DNA from: Verrucomicrobiota bacterium
Lineage (GTDB): Bacteria; Verrucomicrobiota; Verrucomicrobiia; Limisphaerales; DSYF01
Assembly: GCA_025457725.1 (NCBI GenBank)
Contig: JALOTU010000161.1
Location: 1 to 5,982, forward strand
Direction of reading: 5' to 3'
DNA: 5,982 nucleotides
Shown here: one piece after another, positions 1-5,982 of the stretch
How the letters are laid out: each line of letters begins with the position of its first letter
How positions within the stretch are numbered: position 1 is the stretch's first letter
The notes under the pieces: generated by a model
Database searches by the model: none
Seen by the model: the letters and a program-made list of their open reading frames with translations, nothing else
Told to the model about the DNA's origin: nothing
Translations under genes and position numbers: made by a program

Positions 1-1452
1 CGCCGATTCCTCAGTGAAGAATTTTTCCAGCAACGCGACGATCAATCCGCTACGGTAGCCGGCACTGCCGCGAACGTCGGAAAGCGGCGTGAACTCGGCG
101 CGCAATGTCGGCAGCACGCCGGCAATGGTCTCCGCAGTCCACGCCCGACCCACCAGCAAGGCCTCGGTCTGGCGGGCCCGCGCCGGCGTGGCGGCGACGC
201 CCCCGTAGGCGAGGCGAATCCTCCGGACGACCCGCTGGTCATCCAGATCCACCGAGAAGCATCCGGCCACCGTGCTGATGTCCATCTCGCGCCGTTTCGA
301 CACCTTGTACCACGACGTCTTGCGCGTTTGCCCGGTCGGCGCCGCCCCGCGTGGGAGCAGGATGGTTTTCAAGACCTCGTTGGCTTGAAGGGCGGTCCGG
401 CGATAGGCGACAAAGAACTGGTCGATGGGCAGGGTGCGTTCCCCCGCCTCGGAGGCGAGCACCACCGCGGCGTCCAGGGCAAGCAACACCGGTGCGCTGT
501 CGCCGATGGGTGAGGCGGTGACAAGGTTCCCGCCCATCGTGGCACGATTGCGAATCTGCCGCGAGCCGAACACGCGCAGCATCGCGCCCAACGCGGGATA
601 TTCGTCCGCCAGATGTTGCTCAATTTCGGTGAGCGTAACGGCCGCACCGATGCGCCATTGATCATCGGTCGAGGAGATCGATTTGAGTTCCTCCACAGCC
701 TCGGTGGAGATCAGGGTTCGGAAACGCTGGTAGCGTTTGGTGATGTCCAGCCCCAGTTCGGTGGCGCCGGCCACAAGCCTGGCTTCGGGGTGTTCCCGGC
801 ACACCCTCAGCAATTCGGCAAGCGAGGTTGGGCGGAGAAAGGTCTCCCCGCCACACTCGTAATGCACCGCTTCCAGCCCGGGGGTCGCGCGTTTCAGGCG
901 TGCGGTGAAGGCGTCATGCCCATCCCCGGTCGGGCGCCGGGCCAACGCCTCGATGGCGGCGTCCCGAATCGGACGGTATCCGGTGCAACGGCACAGATTG
1001 CCGGAAAGCTGGTCGTCGAGATCGTCCAGCGTCCGGAGGTCGTCGCGATAATAACCTTCGAACATCGAGCAGATGAACCCGGGGGTGCAATAGCCGCATT
1101 GGGAACCGTAGCCCTCGATCATTGCACGCTGCACCGGATGCAGGGTGGCCGCGCGCACTCCGCCGGAGGCGATGGGCGATGCCGGCCCAAGACCCTCCAC
1201 GGTGATCACCTCCCGCCCGGCAAGCAGACACACCGGCATGAGACAACTGTTCACAGCCCGGTAGGCCGCTTCCCCATCGTGTCCCGGTTCGACCAGAACC
1301 ACGGAACACGCACCGCAATCCCCCTCCGCACAGCCTTCCTTCGCTCCGGTGAGCGCACGTTCACGCAGGAATTCCAGCACGGTCATGTTGGGAGAAACCT
1401 CCCCCACATGAACCCGTTGCCCGTTCAGAATGAACTCGAGTGCGCCCGTCAT
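1..1452 (-). CDS. xdhA: Xanthine dehydrogenase small subunit (2Fe-2S / FAD), 3' end outside window
   Basis: This is the electron-transfer subunit of a molybdenum hydroxylase. It should pass electrons from the molybdopterin subunit (not in the window) through two [2Fe-2S] clusters to FAD and then NAD+, in hypoxanthine/xanthine oxidation. The frame is open for all 484 visible codons. The plant-ferredoxin-like domain (about 1-80) has C41, C46, C49 and C70. The second 2Fe-2S domain (about 85-165) has C119, C122 (QCGYCTPG) and C154, C156 (LCRCTGYRP). An FAD-binding domain follows (about 200-370), with VAGATELG near 228 and TMGGNLVTASPIGDSAP near 305. The CO-dehydrogenase flavoprotein C-terminal domain begins near SKRREMDIST (385). 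The visible length already matches two-subunit-type XdhA proteins (about 460-490 aa), so few residues are missing. The start ATG lies 6 bases after the upstream gene's stop with no clear Shine-Dalgarno, which suggests translational coupling. Another xanthine-oxidase-family hydroxylase is possible because substrate specificity lies in the large subunit. Confidence 0.9.
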   Translation of the reverse strand, partial: MTGALEFILNGQRVHVGEVSPNMTVLEFLRERALTGAKEGCAEGDCGACSVVLVEPGHDGEAAYRAVNSCLMPVCLLAGREVITVEGLGPASPIASGGVRAATLHPVQRAMIEGYGSQCGYCTPGFICSMFEGYYRDDLRTLDDLDDQLSGNLCRCTGYRPIRDAAIEALARRPTGDGHDAFTARLKRATPGLEAVHYECGGETFLRPTSLAELLRVCREHPEARLVAGATELGLDITKRYQRFRTLISTEAVEELKSISSTDDQWRIGAAVTLTEIEQHLADEYPALGAMLRVFGSRQIRNRATMGGNLVTASPIGDSAPVLLALDAAVVLASEAGERTLPIDQFFVAYRRTALQANEVLKTILLPRGAAPTGQTRKTSWYKVSKRREMDISTVAGCFSVDLDDQRVVRRIRLAYGGVAATPARARQTEALLVGRAWTAETIAGVLPTLRAEFTPLSDVRGSAGYRSGLIVALLEKFFTEESA

Positions 1453-1458
1453 GACAAA

Positions 1459-2703
1459 TCATTCGCGTTGAAGAATCCACGTCATGGCTTTGCCGGCCAG
1501 TCGGTCGAGGGCGGCCACACTCATTTCAATGTGTTCCTCGCGGGTGTCCTCGATCTTGTTGTGGCTGATTCCATGCAGACTTTGGACAAACATCATGACG
1601 GTGGGCACTCCCGCGGTCGCGACGGAGGCGGCATCATGCAGGGGCCCGCTCGGCAGTTTGTGGGAGACTTTGCAGGTCTCGCGGATGGATTCGTCGCACA
1701 ACGCGATCAGGTCATCGTTGAACGGGCGGGGCGCGATCTGCCACAGGCGTTCCCAGGAGACGCCGACGTTGCCCTCCCGGGCAAAGGTCTCGCTGGCATC
1801 CCTGGCTTCCTGCAGCATGTTCGCCAGGGCGGCGCCGTCCAGGTGACGCTGATCCAGCGTGATGCGGCATTCCTCCACGACACTGGTGACAATTCCGGGT
1901 CGGGTGATGCAGGAGCCGATCGTGCAGACGCCGCCCTGGCTGCGCTCGGCAATGCGGTAAATCTCTGAACTCATCTTCGCCGCGGCAAGCAACGCGTCCT
2001 TGCGACGGTTCATCGGGGTGCTGCCGGAGTGGGCGGCCTGGCCGCGGAAGGTGATGGCGTGCCGCTCCACGCCGAAGGTGCCGAGCACCGCCCCGAGCGG
2101 CAGACCCAGGTCGAGCAGCACCGGGCCTTGCTCAATGTGCAACTCCAGGTAAGCCCCCGCATTCTTGAGTTCCTTTGCGCTGTCCATCACGCCCTCAAAG
2201 TCGACCCCCACCGCCTTCAAGGCGTCCGGCAGCGCAATACCATCCTTGTCCCGCAACCCGCGGGCTTCGTCCATGTCGAGGGTGCCGGCGCACGCCGATG
2301 AGCCAAAGAGACTCTTGCCGAATCGCGCCCCTTCTTCATCCGCCCAATCCACCAGGCGCACCGTCACCGGCGGTCTGCCATTGTACTGAGACTGGAGACG
2401 CCGAAGGATCTCCACCCCGGCCAACACATTGAGACACCCATCCAGCCAGCCGCCGTTCGGCACGGAATCCATGTGGCCGCCAATGACGAGATACGTGTCC
2501 GTCTCACCCTGCATCGTGAACCAGGTGTTGCCGGCCGCATCATCGTGAATCTCCAATGGAAGTCCATCCACCTTGTCCCGCAGCCAGGCACGCGCCTTCG
2601 TCCAGGTCGGTGTAAAGGCGACGCGCTGTGCTCCCTCCGGGTCGGAGGTGAGGCTGCGCAGTTCCTTGAGTTCGGCGACGGTGCGCCGGGGATTGAGGTT
2701 CAT
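1459..2703 (-). CDS. M20-family Zn-dependent amidohydrolase (N-carbamoyl-amino acid hydrolase / beta-ureidopropionase / allantoate amidohydrolase type)
   Basis: This 414-aa cytosolic enzyme belongs to the hydantoinase/carbamoylase branch of peptidase family M20, close to the usual length. It should hydrolyse an N-carbamoyl (ureido) group with release of CO2 and ammonia. The binuclear metal site is complete: H77 and D79 (GGHMDSVPNGG), D88 (WLDG), catalytic E123 and ligand E124 (WADEEGARFG), H189 (ELHIEQGP) and H381 (HGISHNKIED). The lid/dimerisation domain sits at about 210-325 and has the GQAAHSGSTPMNRRKDA motif (221-237) and R286 (LDQRHLD). The loop that reads PNxxNVxPG in allantoate amidohydrolases and L-carbamoylases is replaced by PGIVTSVVE (269-277), so the substrate is uncertain. 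Beta-ureidopropionate is favoured by the divergent preTA genes, and allantoate or another ureide by the coupled xdhA gene. The ATG at 2703 is preceded by GGGAGA (complement of 2714-2719) about 10-11 bases upstream. Confidence 0.88.
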   Translation of the reverse strand: MNLNPRRTVAELKELRSLTSDPEGAQRVAFTPTWTKARAWLRDKVDGLPLEIHDDAAGNTWFTMQGETDTYLVIGGHMDSVPNGGWLDGCLNVLAGVEILRRLQSQYNGRPPVTVRLVDWADEEGARFGKSLFGSSACAGTLDMDEARGLRDKDGIALPDALKAVGVDFEGVMDSAKELKNAGAYLELHIEQGPVLLDLGLPLGAVLGTFGVERHAITFRGQAAHSGSTPMNRRKDALLAAAKMSSEIYRIAERSQGGVCTIGSCITRPGIVTSVVEECRITLDQRHLDGAALANMLQEARDASETFAREGNVGVSWERLWQIAPRPFNDDLIALCDESIRETCKVSHKLPSGPLHDAASVATAGVPTVMMFVQSLHGISHNKIEDTREEHIEMSVAALDRLAGKAMTWILQRE

Positions 2704-2815
2704 CGGCTTAACATCTCCCGTGTTCGCTTTTTACTATTTCCACTTTAATATCCTACCCCTAGACTACAACCCTTAATACTGTGAATTGGTTGCGCTCAGG
2801 GCGCAGAGAAACCAT
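2704..2815. promoter_or_regulatory. Divergent intergenic region, probable back-to-back promoters
   Basis: This 112-base spacer separates the divergent amidohydrolase-xdhA and preT-preA blocks and is visibly richer in A and T than the flanking genes, mainly at 2725-2780. Promoters for both directions must lie here or just inside the genes. Weak sigma70-like candidates are TTCGCT (2723-2728) with TAATAT (2746-2751), 17 bases apart, toward preT. Toward the amidohydrolase, TTGTAG and TAAAGT are 16 bases apart on the complement of about 2743-2770. Each box matches the consensus at only 3 or 4 of 6 positions. A short direct repeat of CTAC (in TCCTACCCCTAGACTACAACC, about 2751-2771) recurs with an 11-base period and could be part of an operator. 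No convincing operator palindrome was found. The existence of promoters is an inference from gene orientation. Confidence 0.5.
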
Positions 2816-4273
2816 ATGCCCATCAGCCCACAACTCGGACAGGACGCGGCGGCGGCCAACATGGCCGACATCAAGCCTCGCTACACCCCGCAGGAAGCCC
2901 TCATCGAGGCCAATCGCTGTCTCTTCTGCTTCGACGCCCCCTGCATCCAGGCGTGCCCCACGGGCATAGACATCCCGTCGTTCATCAAGAAGATCGCCAC
3001 CGGCAATCCCACCGGCGCAGCCCGAACCATCCTGAGCGCCAACATTCTCGGGGCAAGCTGCGCCCGGGTCTGTCCCACGAGCGTTCTTTGCGAGGGCGCC
3101 TGCGTGGTGCTCGATCGCGAAGGCGACCCGGTAAAGATCGGACGGCTCCAACGCTATGCCACCGACCATGTGGCGGAACGCAAGGTCTCCGTGCTCAAGA
3201 CACCCGCGAAAAAGACAGGCAGGCGCATCGCCATCATCGGGGGGGGTCCCGCGGGCCTGGGATGCGCGGCGGAACTGACGCAGCTGGGACACAGTGCCGT
3301 GGTGTTCGAAAAGCAACCGCAGGCGGGAGGGTTGAACACCTACGGAATCGCCTATTACAAGATGCCGCCCCAGGTGAGCCTGGAGGAGGTCGCCATGATC
3401 CGGCAGCTGGGCGTCGAATTCCGTTGCGGTATCGAGGTGGGAAAGGACATTGCCGTCGCACAATTGGAGAAGGAGTTCGATGCGGTTTTCATCGGCATCG
3501 GATTGGCAGGCAGCCCCAGACTGGGCATTGCCGGCGAGGAGCTGCCGGAAGTCATGCAGGCCCTCGACTTCATCGCCCAAATTCATACGCGACCGCTGCA
3601 CGAGGTTCCCGTGGGCAGACGTGTCGCGGTGATCGGCGGCGGCAACACCGCCATTGACGCCGTGACCCAGGCCAGACGACTCGGCGCGCAAGACGCGGCG
3701 ATCGTCTATCGCCGCGCTCAAGCCGACATGTCCGCGTACGATTTCGAACAGGAACTGGCCAAGCGCGACGGGGCGCGATTCCTCTTCAATGTCGTTCCCG
3801 TGGAAATCCTCGGCAGCGATGGTCATGTCACCGGGCTGAAGCTCGCCCGGGCTGAAAAGGTCGGCGGGAAACTGAAACCGGTGCCCGGCACGGAGTTCGT
3901 CGAGCCTTTCGACATGATCCTCAAGGCCATCGGGGAACAGAAACAGGCGGGGTGGCTCAAGCAAATGTTCCCCGCCCTCGAACTGGACGCGCGCGGCGTG
4001 GTGGTGCGCGACGTGGACACCGGCCAGACCAATCTCCCCAAGGTCTTCGCCGGCGGTGACTGTGCCAACGGCGGCCGCGAGGTGGTGAACGCCGTGGCGG
4101 AAGGCAAAAAGGCGGCGCGCGGCATCCACGCCTTTCTCGACGGGCACAAGGTTTCGGGACCGGTGCAGCCCTCGCGTCTCGGAGTGAAAGACGGTGCGCC
4201 GGTGGGTTCCGGGTTCGATCGGCCGATCCGGGTGCCGGAGCTGGAGAAGGAGTATTTTGCGCAGGTCAAATGA
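2816..4273 (+). CDS. preT: Dihydropyrimidine dehydrogenase, NAD(P)H/FAD subunit PreT
   Basis: PreT takes electrons from NAD(P)H onto FAD and passes them through Fe-S clusters to PreA, which reduces uracil and thymine. The 485-aa protein matches the N-terminal half of eukaryotic dihydropyrimidine dehydrogenase (DPD). The cluster domain has C35-x2-C38-x4-C43-x3-C47 and C82-x3-C86-x5-C92-x3-C96, followed by Q112 (KIGRLQRYA), the counterpart of the unusual Gln ligand Q156 in pig DPD. By analogy C35/C38/C43/C96 hold one cluster and C47/C86/C92/Q112 the other. The FAD Rossmann motif is IIGGGPAGLG (140-149), the nucleotide motif is VIGGGNTAIDA (272-282), and a closing FAD motif is FAGGDCANGG (411-420). 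The related GltD small subunit is less likely given the Gln motif and the adjacent preA. E. coli PreT is somewhat shorter (about 412 aa). I chose the ATG at 2816; a TTG at 2786 would add ten poorly conserved residues, and the ATG at 2861 is also possible. No strong Shine-Dalgarno is visible. Confidence 0.93.
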   Translation: MPISPQLGQDAAAANMADIKPRYTPQEALIEANRCLFCFDAPCIQACPTGIDIPSFIKKIATGNPTGAARTILSANILGASCARVCPTSVLCEGACVVLDREGDPVKIGRLQRYATDHVAERKVSVLKTPAKKTGRRIAIIGGGPAGLGCAAELTQLGHSAVVFEKQPQAGGLNTYGIAYYKMPPQVSLEEVAMIRQLGVEFRCGIEVGKDIAVAQLEKEFDAVFIGIGLAGSPRLGIAGEELPEVMQALDFIAQIHTRPLHEVPVGRRVAVIGGGNTAIDAVTQARRLGAQDAAIVYRRAQADMSAYDFEQELAKRDGARFLFNVVPVEILGSDGHVTGLKLARAEKVGGKLKPVPGTEFVEPFDMILKAIGEQKQAGWLKQMFPALELDARGVVVRDVDTGQTNLPKVFAGGDCANGGREVVNAVAEGKKAARGIHAFLDGHKVSGPVQPSRLGVKDGAPVGSGFDRPIRVPELEKEYFAQVK

Positions 4274-4433
4274 AGCGCCAAGCACCAACATCCGACTCCG
4301 ATAAACCGCGAGCTGGCCTCCCGGGAAGCTTCAGGCGCCCAAGCCTTGATGCTGGCGGCAGGCGATTCTCATTGAACATTGAAGCTTGGGGCTTTTCTGG
4401 ATGTTGGAGCTTGGAATTTGGAGGTTAATCATC
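4274..4433 (+). other. preT-preA spacer with nested imperfect inverted repeats
   Basis: This 160-base spacer has no gene. The outer arms, 4278-4293 (CCAAGCACCAACATCC) and 4399-4414 (GGATGTTGGAGCTTGG), are complementary at 15 of 16 positions and lie 105 bases apart. Inside them, about 4338-4351 (CCCAAGCCTTGATG) pairs imperfectly (about 11 of 14) with about 4378-4391 (CATTGAAGCTTGGG). An 8-base palindrome, GAAGCTTC, lies near 4325. In RNA this could fold into a long interrupted hairpin between two cotranscribed genes. No T-run follows the outer arm, so it is not a classical terminator. The wording (CATTGAACATTGAAGC; TTGGAGCTTGGAATTTGG) resembles dispersed intergenic repeats I recall from Verrucomicrobiota, so it may be one copy of a family. 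Confidence 0.6.
4420..4424 (+). promoter_or_regulatory. Shine-Dalgarno site of preA
   Basis: GGAGG, followed by T, stands 9 bases before the ATG at 4434. It is the best ribosome binding site in the window. It decides the preA start against a TTG-initiated extension at 4386, which would add 16 residues encoded by the repeat-like spacer. The site directly abuts the outer arm of the inverted repeat (ends 4414). Confidence 0.8.
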
Positions 4434-5744
4434 ATGGCCGATCTATCCATCAATCTCGCCGGAATCAAATCCCCCAACCCATTCTGGGTCGCCAGCGGGC
4501 CGCCCGCCAACACCGCCTACCAGGCGCATCGCGCCTTTGACGCCGGCTGGGGCGGCGTGGTCTGGAAGACGATCGGCGATCCGATCGTCAATGTCTCCTC
4601 GCGCTATTCCTCGCTCAACCTCGGCACCCGCCGCATGGTGGGTTTCAACAACATCGAACTGATCAGCGACCGCTCCCCCGAAACCAACTTCCGCGAAATC
4701 GCCGAGGTGAAGAAGCGCTGGCCGGATCACGCCCTGATCGCCTCGCTGATGGTGGACACCCGGGAACGATGGCATGAATTCGTGAAGCGTTCGGAGGACG
4801 CCGGCGCGGACGGCATCGAGCTGAACTTTGGGTGTCCGCATGGCATGTGCGAACGCGGCATGGGCTCGGCGGTGGGCCAACAGCCCGAGGTCGCCGAGAA
4901 GATCGTCGGCTGGGTCATGGAAGCCGCGAAGATTCCCGTGATCACCAAGCTCACCCCCAACATCACCGACGTGACCTTTGCCGCGCGAGCCGCCAGGAAG
5001 GCCGGCAGCAACGCCATCTCCCTGATCAACACCATCAACAGCATCACCCAGGTGAACCTGGACACCTTCTGCCCCGAGCCCTTCGTCGCGGGCCTGAGTT
5101 CGCACGGCGGATACTGCGGTCCGGCCGTGAAACCCATTGCGCTGAACATGGTGCAAAGCTGCGCGGCAGACCCCCAGGTGCGCCTGCCCATCTCCGGCAT
5201 CGGCGGCATCGCCAGCTGGCGGGACGCCGCGGAGTTCATTGCCCTGGGCTCAACCAGCGTCCAGGTGTGCACCGCGATCATGCATTACGGCTTCCGGATC
5301 GTGGAGGACATGGCCGAGGGGCTGAGCGACTACCTCGATTCCAAGGGGATGAAGAGCGTCAACGACCTGATCGGCCGCGCCGTGCCCACGCTCCAGAAAT
5401 GGGAGTCGCTTGACCTCCACTACAAGCGCATCGCGAGCATCGATTACGAAAAATGCATTGGCTGCAACCTGTGCTACATCGCCTGCGAAGACGGCGCGCA
5501 TCAGGCCATTGCCCTGGTCCCGCCCAACGGTCACGGCCTCGGCCCGGGCCGCGTCCCCGGCAAACCCATTCCCGAAATCAAGGACCAGGAATGTGTGGGA
5601 TGCAATCTGTGCTCGCTGGTCTGTCCCGTGGATCAGTGCATCACCATGGTGAGCGTGGATACGAAACGCGAGAAGATGTCGTGGAGCGATTACCAGCGGA
5701 AACTCGCCCAGGGTGAGATCGAACCCATCCCGGCCCATCCCTAG
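4434..5744 (+). CDS. preA: Dihydropyrimidine dehydrogenase, FMN/4Fe-4S catalytic subunit PreA
   Basis: PreA holds the pyrimidine site and reduces uracil or thymine to the 5,6-dihydro form with electrons from PreT. The 436-aa protein has a dihydroorotate-dehydrogenase-like FMN barrel (about 1-315) and a C-terminal ferredoxin-like domain (about 330-405). FMN-site motifs are ASGPPANT (20-27), WKTIG (44-48, K45), TKLTPN (171-176, K172), LINTINS (197-203) and SGIGGI (254-259). The catalytic acid is C134 in NFGCPHGM (131-138), the counterpart of pig DPD C671. Two 4Fe-4S motifs are C341-C344-C347-C351 and C387-C390-C393-C397P. E. coli PreA is about 411 aa, so the length is normal with a slightly longer tail. 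It lies 160 bases after preT on the same strand, so the two are probably one operon, and it has a strong GGAGG site. G133 and T109 replace Ser and Asn pocket residues of mammalian DPD. Confidence 0.95.
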   Translation: MADLSINLAGIKSPNPFWVASGPPANTAYQAHRAFDAGWGGVVWKTIGDPIVNVSSRYSSLNLGTRRMVGFNNIELISDRSPETNFREIAEVKKRWPDHALIASLMVDTRERWHEFVKRSEDAGADGIELNFGCPHGMCERGMGSAVGQQPEVAEKIVGWVMEAAKIPVITKLTPNITDVTFAARAARKAGSNAISLINTINSITQVNLDTFCPEPFVAGLSSHGGYCGPAVKPIALNMVQSCAADPQVRLPISGIGGIASWRDAAEFIALGSTSVQVCTAIMHYGFRIVEDMAEGLSDYLDSKGMKSVNDLIGRAVPTLQKWESLDLHYKRIASIDYEKCIGCNLCYIACEDGAHQAIALVPPNGHGLGPGRVPGKPIPEIKDQECVGCNLCSLVCPVDQCITMVSVDTKREKMSWSDYQRKLAQGEIEPIPAHP

Positions 5745-5883
5745 ATGACACCCCGCGCAACACGATCCGCGCCCCGGTCTGCGGGCGGAAACCCAAACTT
5801 GCGCGCGCCTGCCGGCAGCGGGCGAAGGCCGGAGTCCGGATTTTACTGAAGCATTGAACGGTGGACATTGCAGCTGTGAACCC
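5745..5883 (+). other. preA-mmsA spacer with short repeat-like motif
   Basis: This 139-base spacer has no plausible gene. It contains a perfect 10-base palindrome, CTGCCGGCAG (5809-5818). A small CCGG-AGT-CCGG hairpin (5829-5839) is followed by ATTTT, too weak to call a terminator. A stretch at about 5846-5870 (CTGAAGCATTGAACGG, then GGACATTG) shares CATTGAAC and TGAAGC with the preT-preA spacer at 4370-4384. It may be a fragment of the same dispersed repeat family. Confidence 0.45.
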
Positions 5884-5982
5884 ATGAGCAACAAACTTGA
5901 ATCCGTTCCCGTATGGTTCGGGGGCGAATGGCAGACCCTCAACTCCGTGCCGACCGCGCCGGTGCATAATCCATCGACGGGC
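5884..5982 (+). CDS. mmsA: Aldehyde dehydrogenase N-terminus, probably methylmalonate-semialdehyde dehydrogenase (MmsA), truncated by window edge
   Basis: Only 33 codons are visible, from the ATG at 5884 to the edge. The start of the protein (WFGGEWQTLNS, then APVHNPSTG) has the N-terminal pattern of the aldehyde dehydrogenase superfamily: an x-GG-x-W strand followed by a V-x-NP-x-TG strand. I favour the CoA-acylating MmsA because it commonly sits with preTA genes and converts malonate or methylmalonate semialdehyde, made from beta-alanine or beta-aminoisobutyrate, to acetyl- or propionyl-CoA. The catalytic Cys and the NAD-binding motifs lie outside the window, so another family member cannot be excluded. 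The gene is co-oriented with preA, 139 bases downstream, and has no obvious Shine-Dalgarno before the ATG. Confidence 0.68.
   Translation, partial: MSNKLESVPVWFGGEWQTLNSVPTAPVHNPSTG

Noticed and set aside
613..1968. A 451-codon plus-strand open frame across the xdhA/amidohydrolase junction.
   Set aside because: It runs antisense to two genes with complete family motifs and shows no domain of its own.
2786..2815. TTG-initiated N-terminal extension of PreT.
   Set aside because: The ten extra residues do not look like the family N-terminus, the start codon is weak, no Shine-Dalgarno precedes it, and an ATG is available at 2816.
2759..4291. A 510-codon minus-strand open frame opposite preT, longer than preT itself.
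   Set aside because: The plus-strand frame carries all PreT motifs (Fe-S cysteines, FAD and NAD(P)H Rossmann folds). The antisense frame has no recognisable domain and is the usual by-product of GC-rich codon use.
4443..5156. Minus-strand open frame of 237 codons within preA.
   Set aside because: It is antisense to the FMN domain and active-site motif of PreA, with His/Gly/Val-rich composition typical of shadow frames.
5809..5818. Palindrome CTGCCGGCAG as a regulator operator.
   Set aside because: One 10-base palindrome in a GC-rich spacer is expected by chance fairly often, and no second copy was seen.
5829..5844. Rho-independent terminator between preA and the aldehyde dehydrogenase (CCGG-AGT-CCGG then ATTTT).
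   Set aside because: The stem is only 4 base pairs with a 3-base loop and a short T-run, too weak to support a call.
5250..5942. Minus-strand open frame of 230 codons covering the 3' part of preA and the following spacer.
   Set aside because: It overlaps the PreA ferredoxin domain and the start of the aldehyde dehydrogenase in antisense and has no recognisable motif.

Overview
This window carries part of a nucleobase-catabolism region from a GC-rich bacterium. Two genes lie on the minus strand: a xanthine dehydrogenase small subunit that runs off the left edge, and an M20-family carbamoyl/allantoate-type amidohydrolase. Three genes lie on the plus strand: preT, preA, and the first 33 codons of an aldehyde dehydrogenase that looks like MmsA. 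The two blocks diverge from a short AT-rich spacer. All five reading frames are intact, and no RNA genes, insertion sequences, CRISPR arrays or tRNAs were seen.

Layout: 1-1452 (-) is xdhA, with its 3' end outside the window; 1459-2703 (-) is the amidohydrolase, whose stop lies 6 bases before the xdhA start; 2704-2815 is the divergent AT-rich promoter region; 2816-4273 (+) is preT; 4274-4433 is a 160-base spacer holding a nested imperfect inverted repeat and, at its end, the preA ribosome binding site; 4434-5744 (+) is preA; 5745-5883 is a 139-base spacer with a short repeat-like stretch; 5884 to the right edge (+) is the aldehyde dehydrogenase N-terminus.

How the genes fit together: PreT and PreA form the two-subunit bacterial dihydropyrimidine dehydrogenase. 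PreT carries NAD(P)H/FAD and two N-terminal Fe-S clusters; PreA carries FMN, the pyrimidine site and two 4Fe-4S clusters. Together they catalyse the first step of reductive uracil/thymine breakdown. The M20 enzyme could act as the beta-ureidopropionase of the same route. MmsA could convert the resulting (methyl)malonate semialdehyde to acetyl- or propionyl-CoA. The dihydropyrimidinase and the beta-alanine aminotransferase are not in the window. The xanthine dehydrogenase subunit belongs to purine breakdown, so the M20 enzyme, coupled to it, could instead act on a purine-derived ureide such as allantoate. The window therefore looks like a junction of purine and pyrimidine salvage for nitrogen and carbon.

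Organism: the two plus-strand spacers contain short motifs (CATTGAAC; GGATGTTGGAGCTTGGAATTTGG-like) that I associate from memory with the intergenic repeats of Verrucomicrobiota. Together with the high GC content and free-living catabolic genes this suggests a soil or freshwater verrucomicrobial relative. That is an inference with moderate to low confidence.
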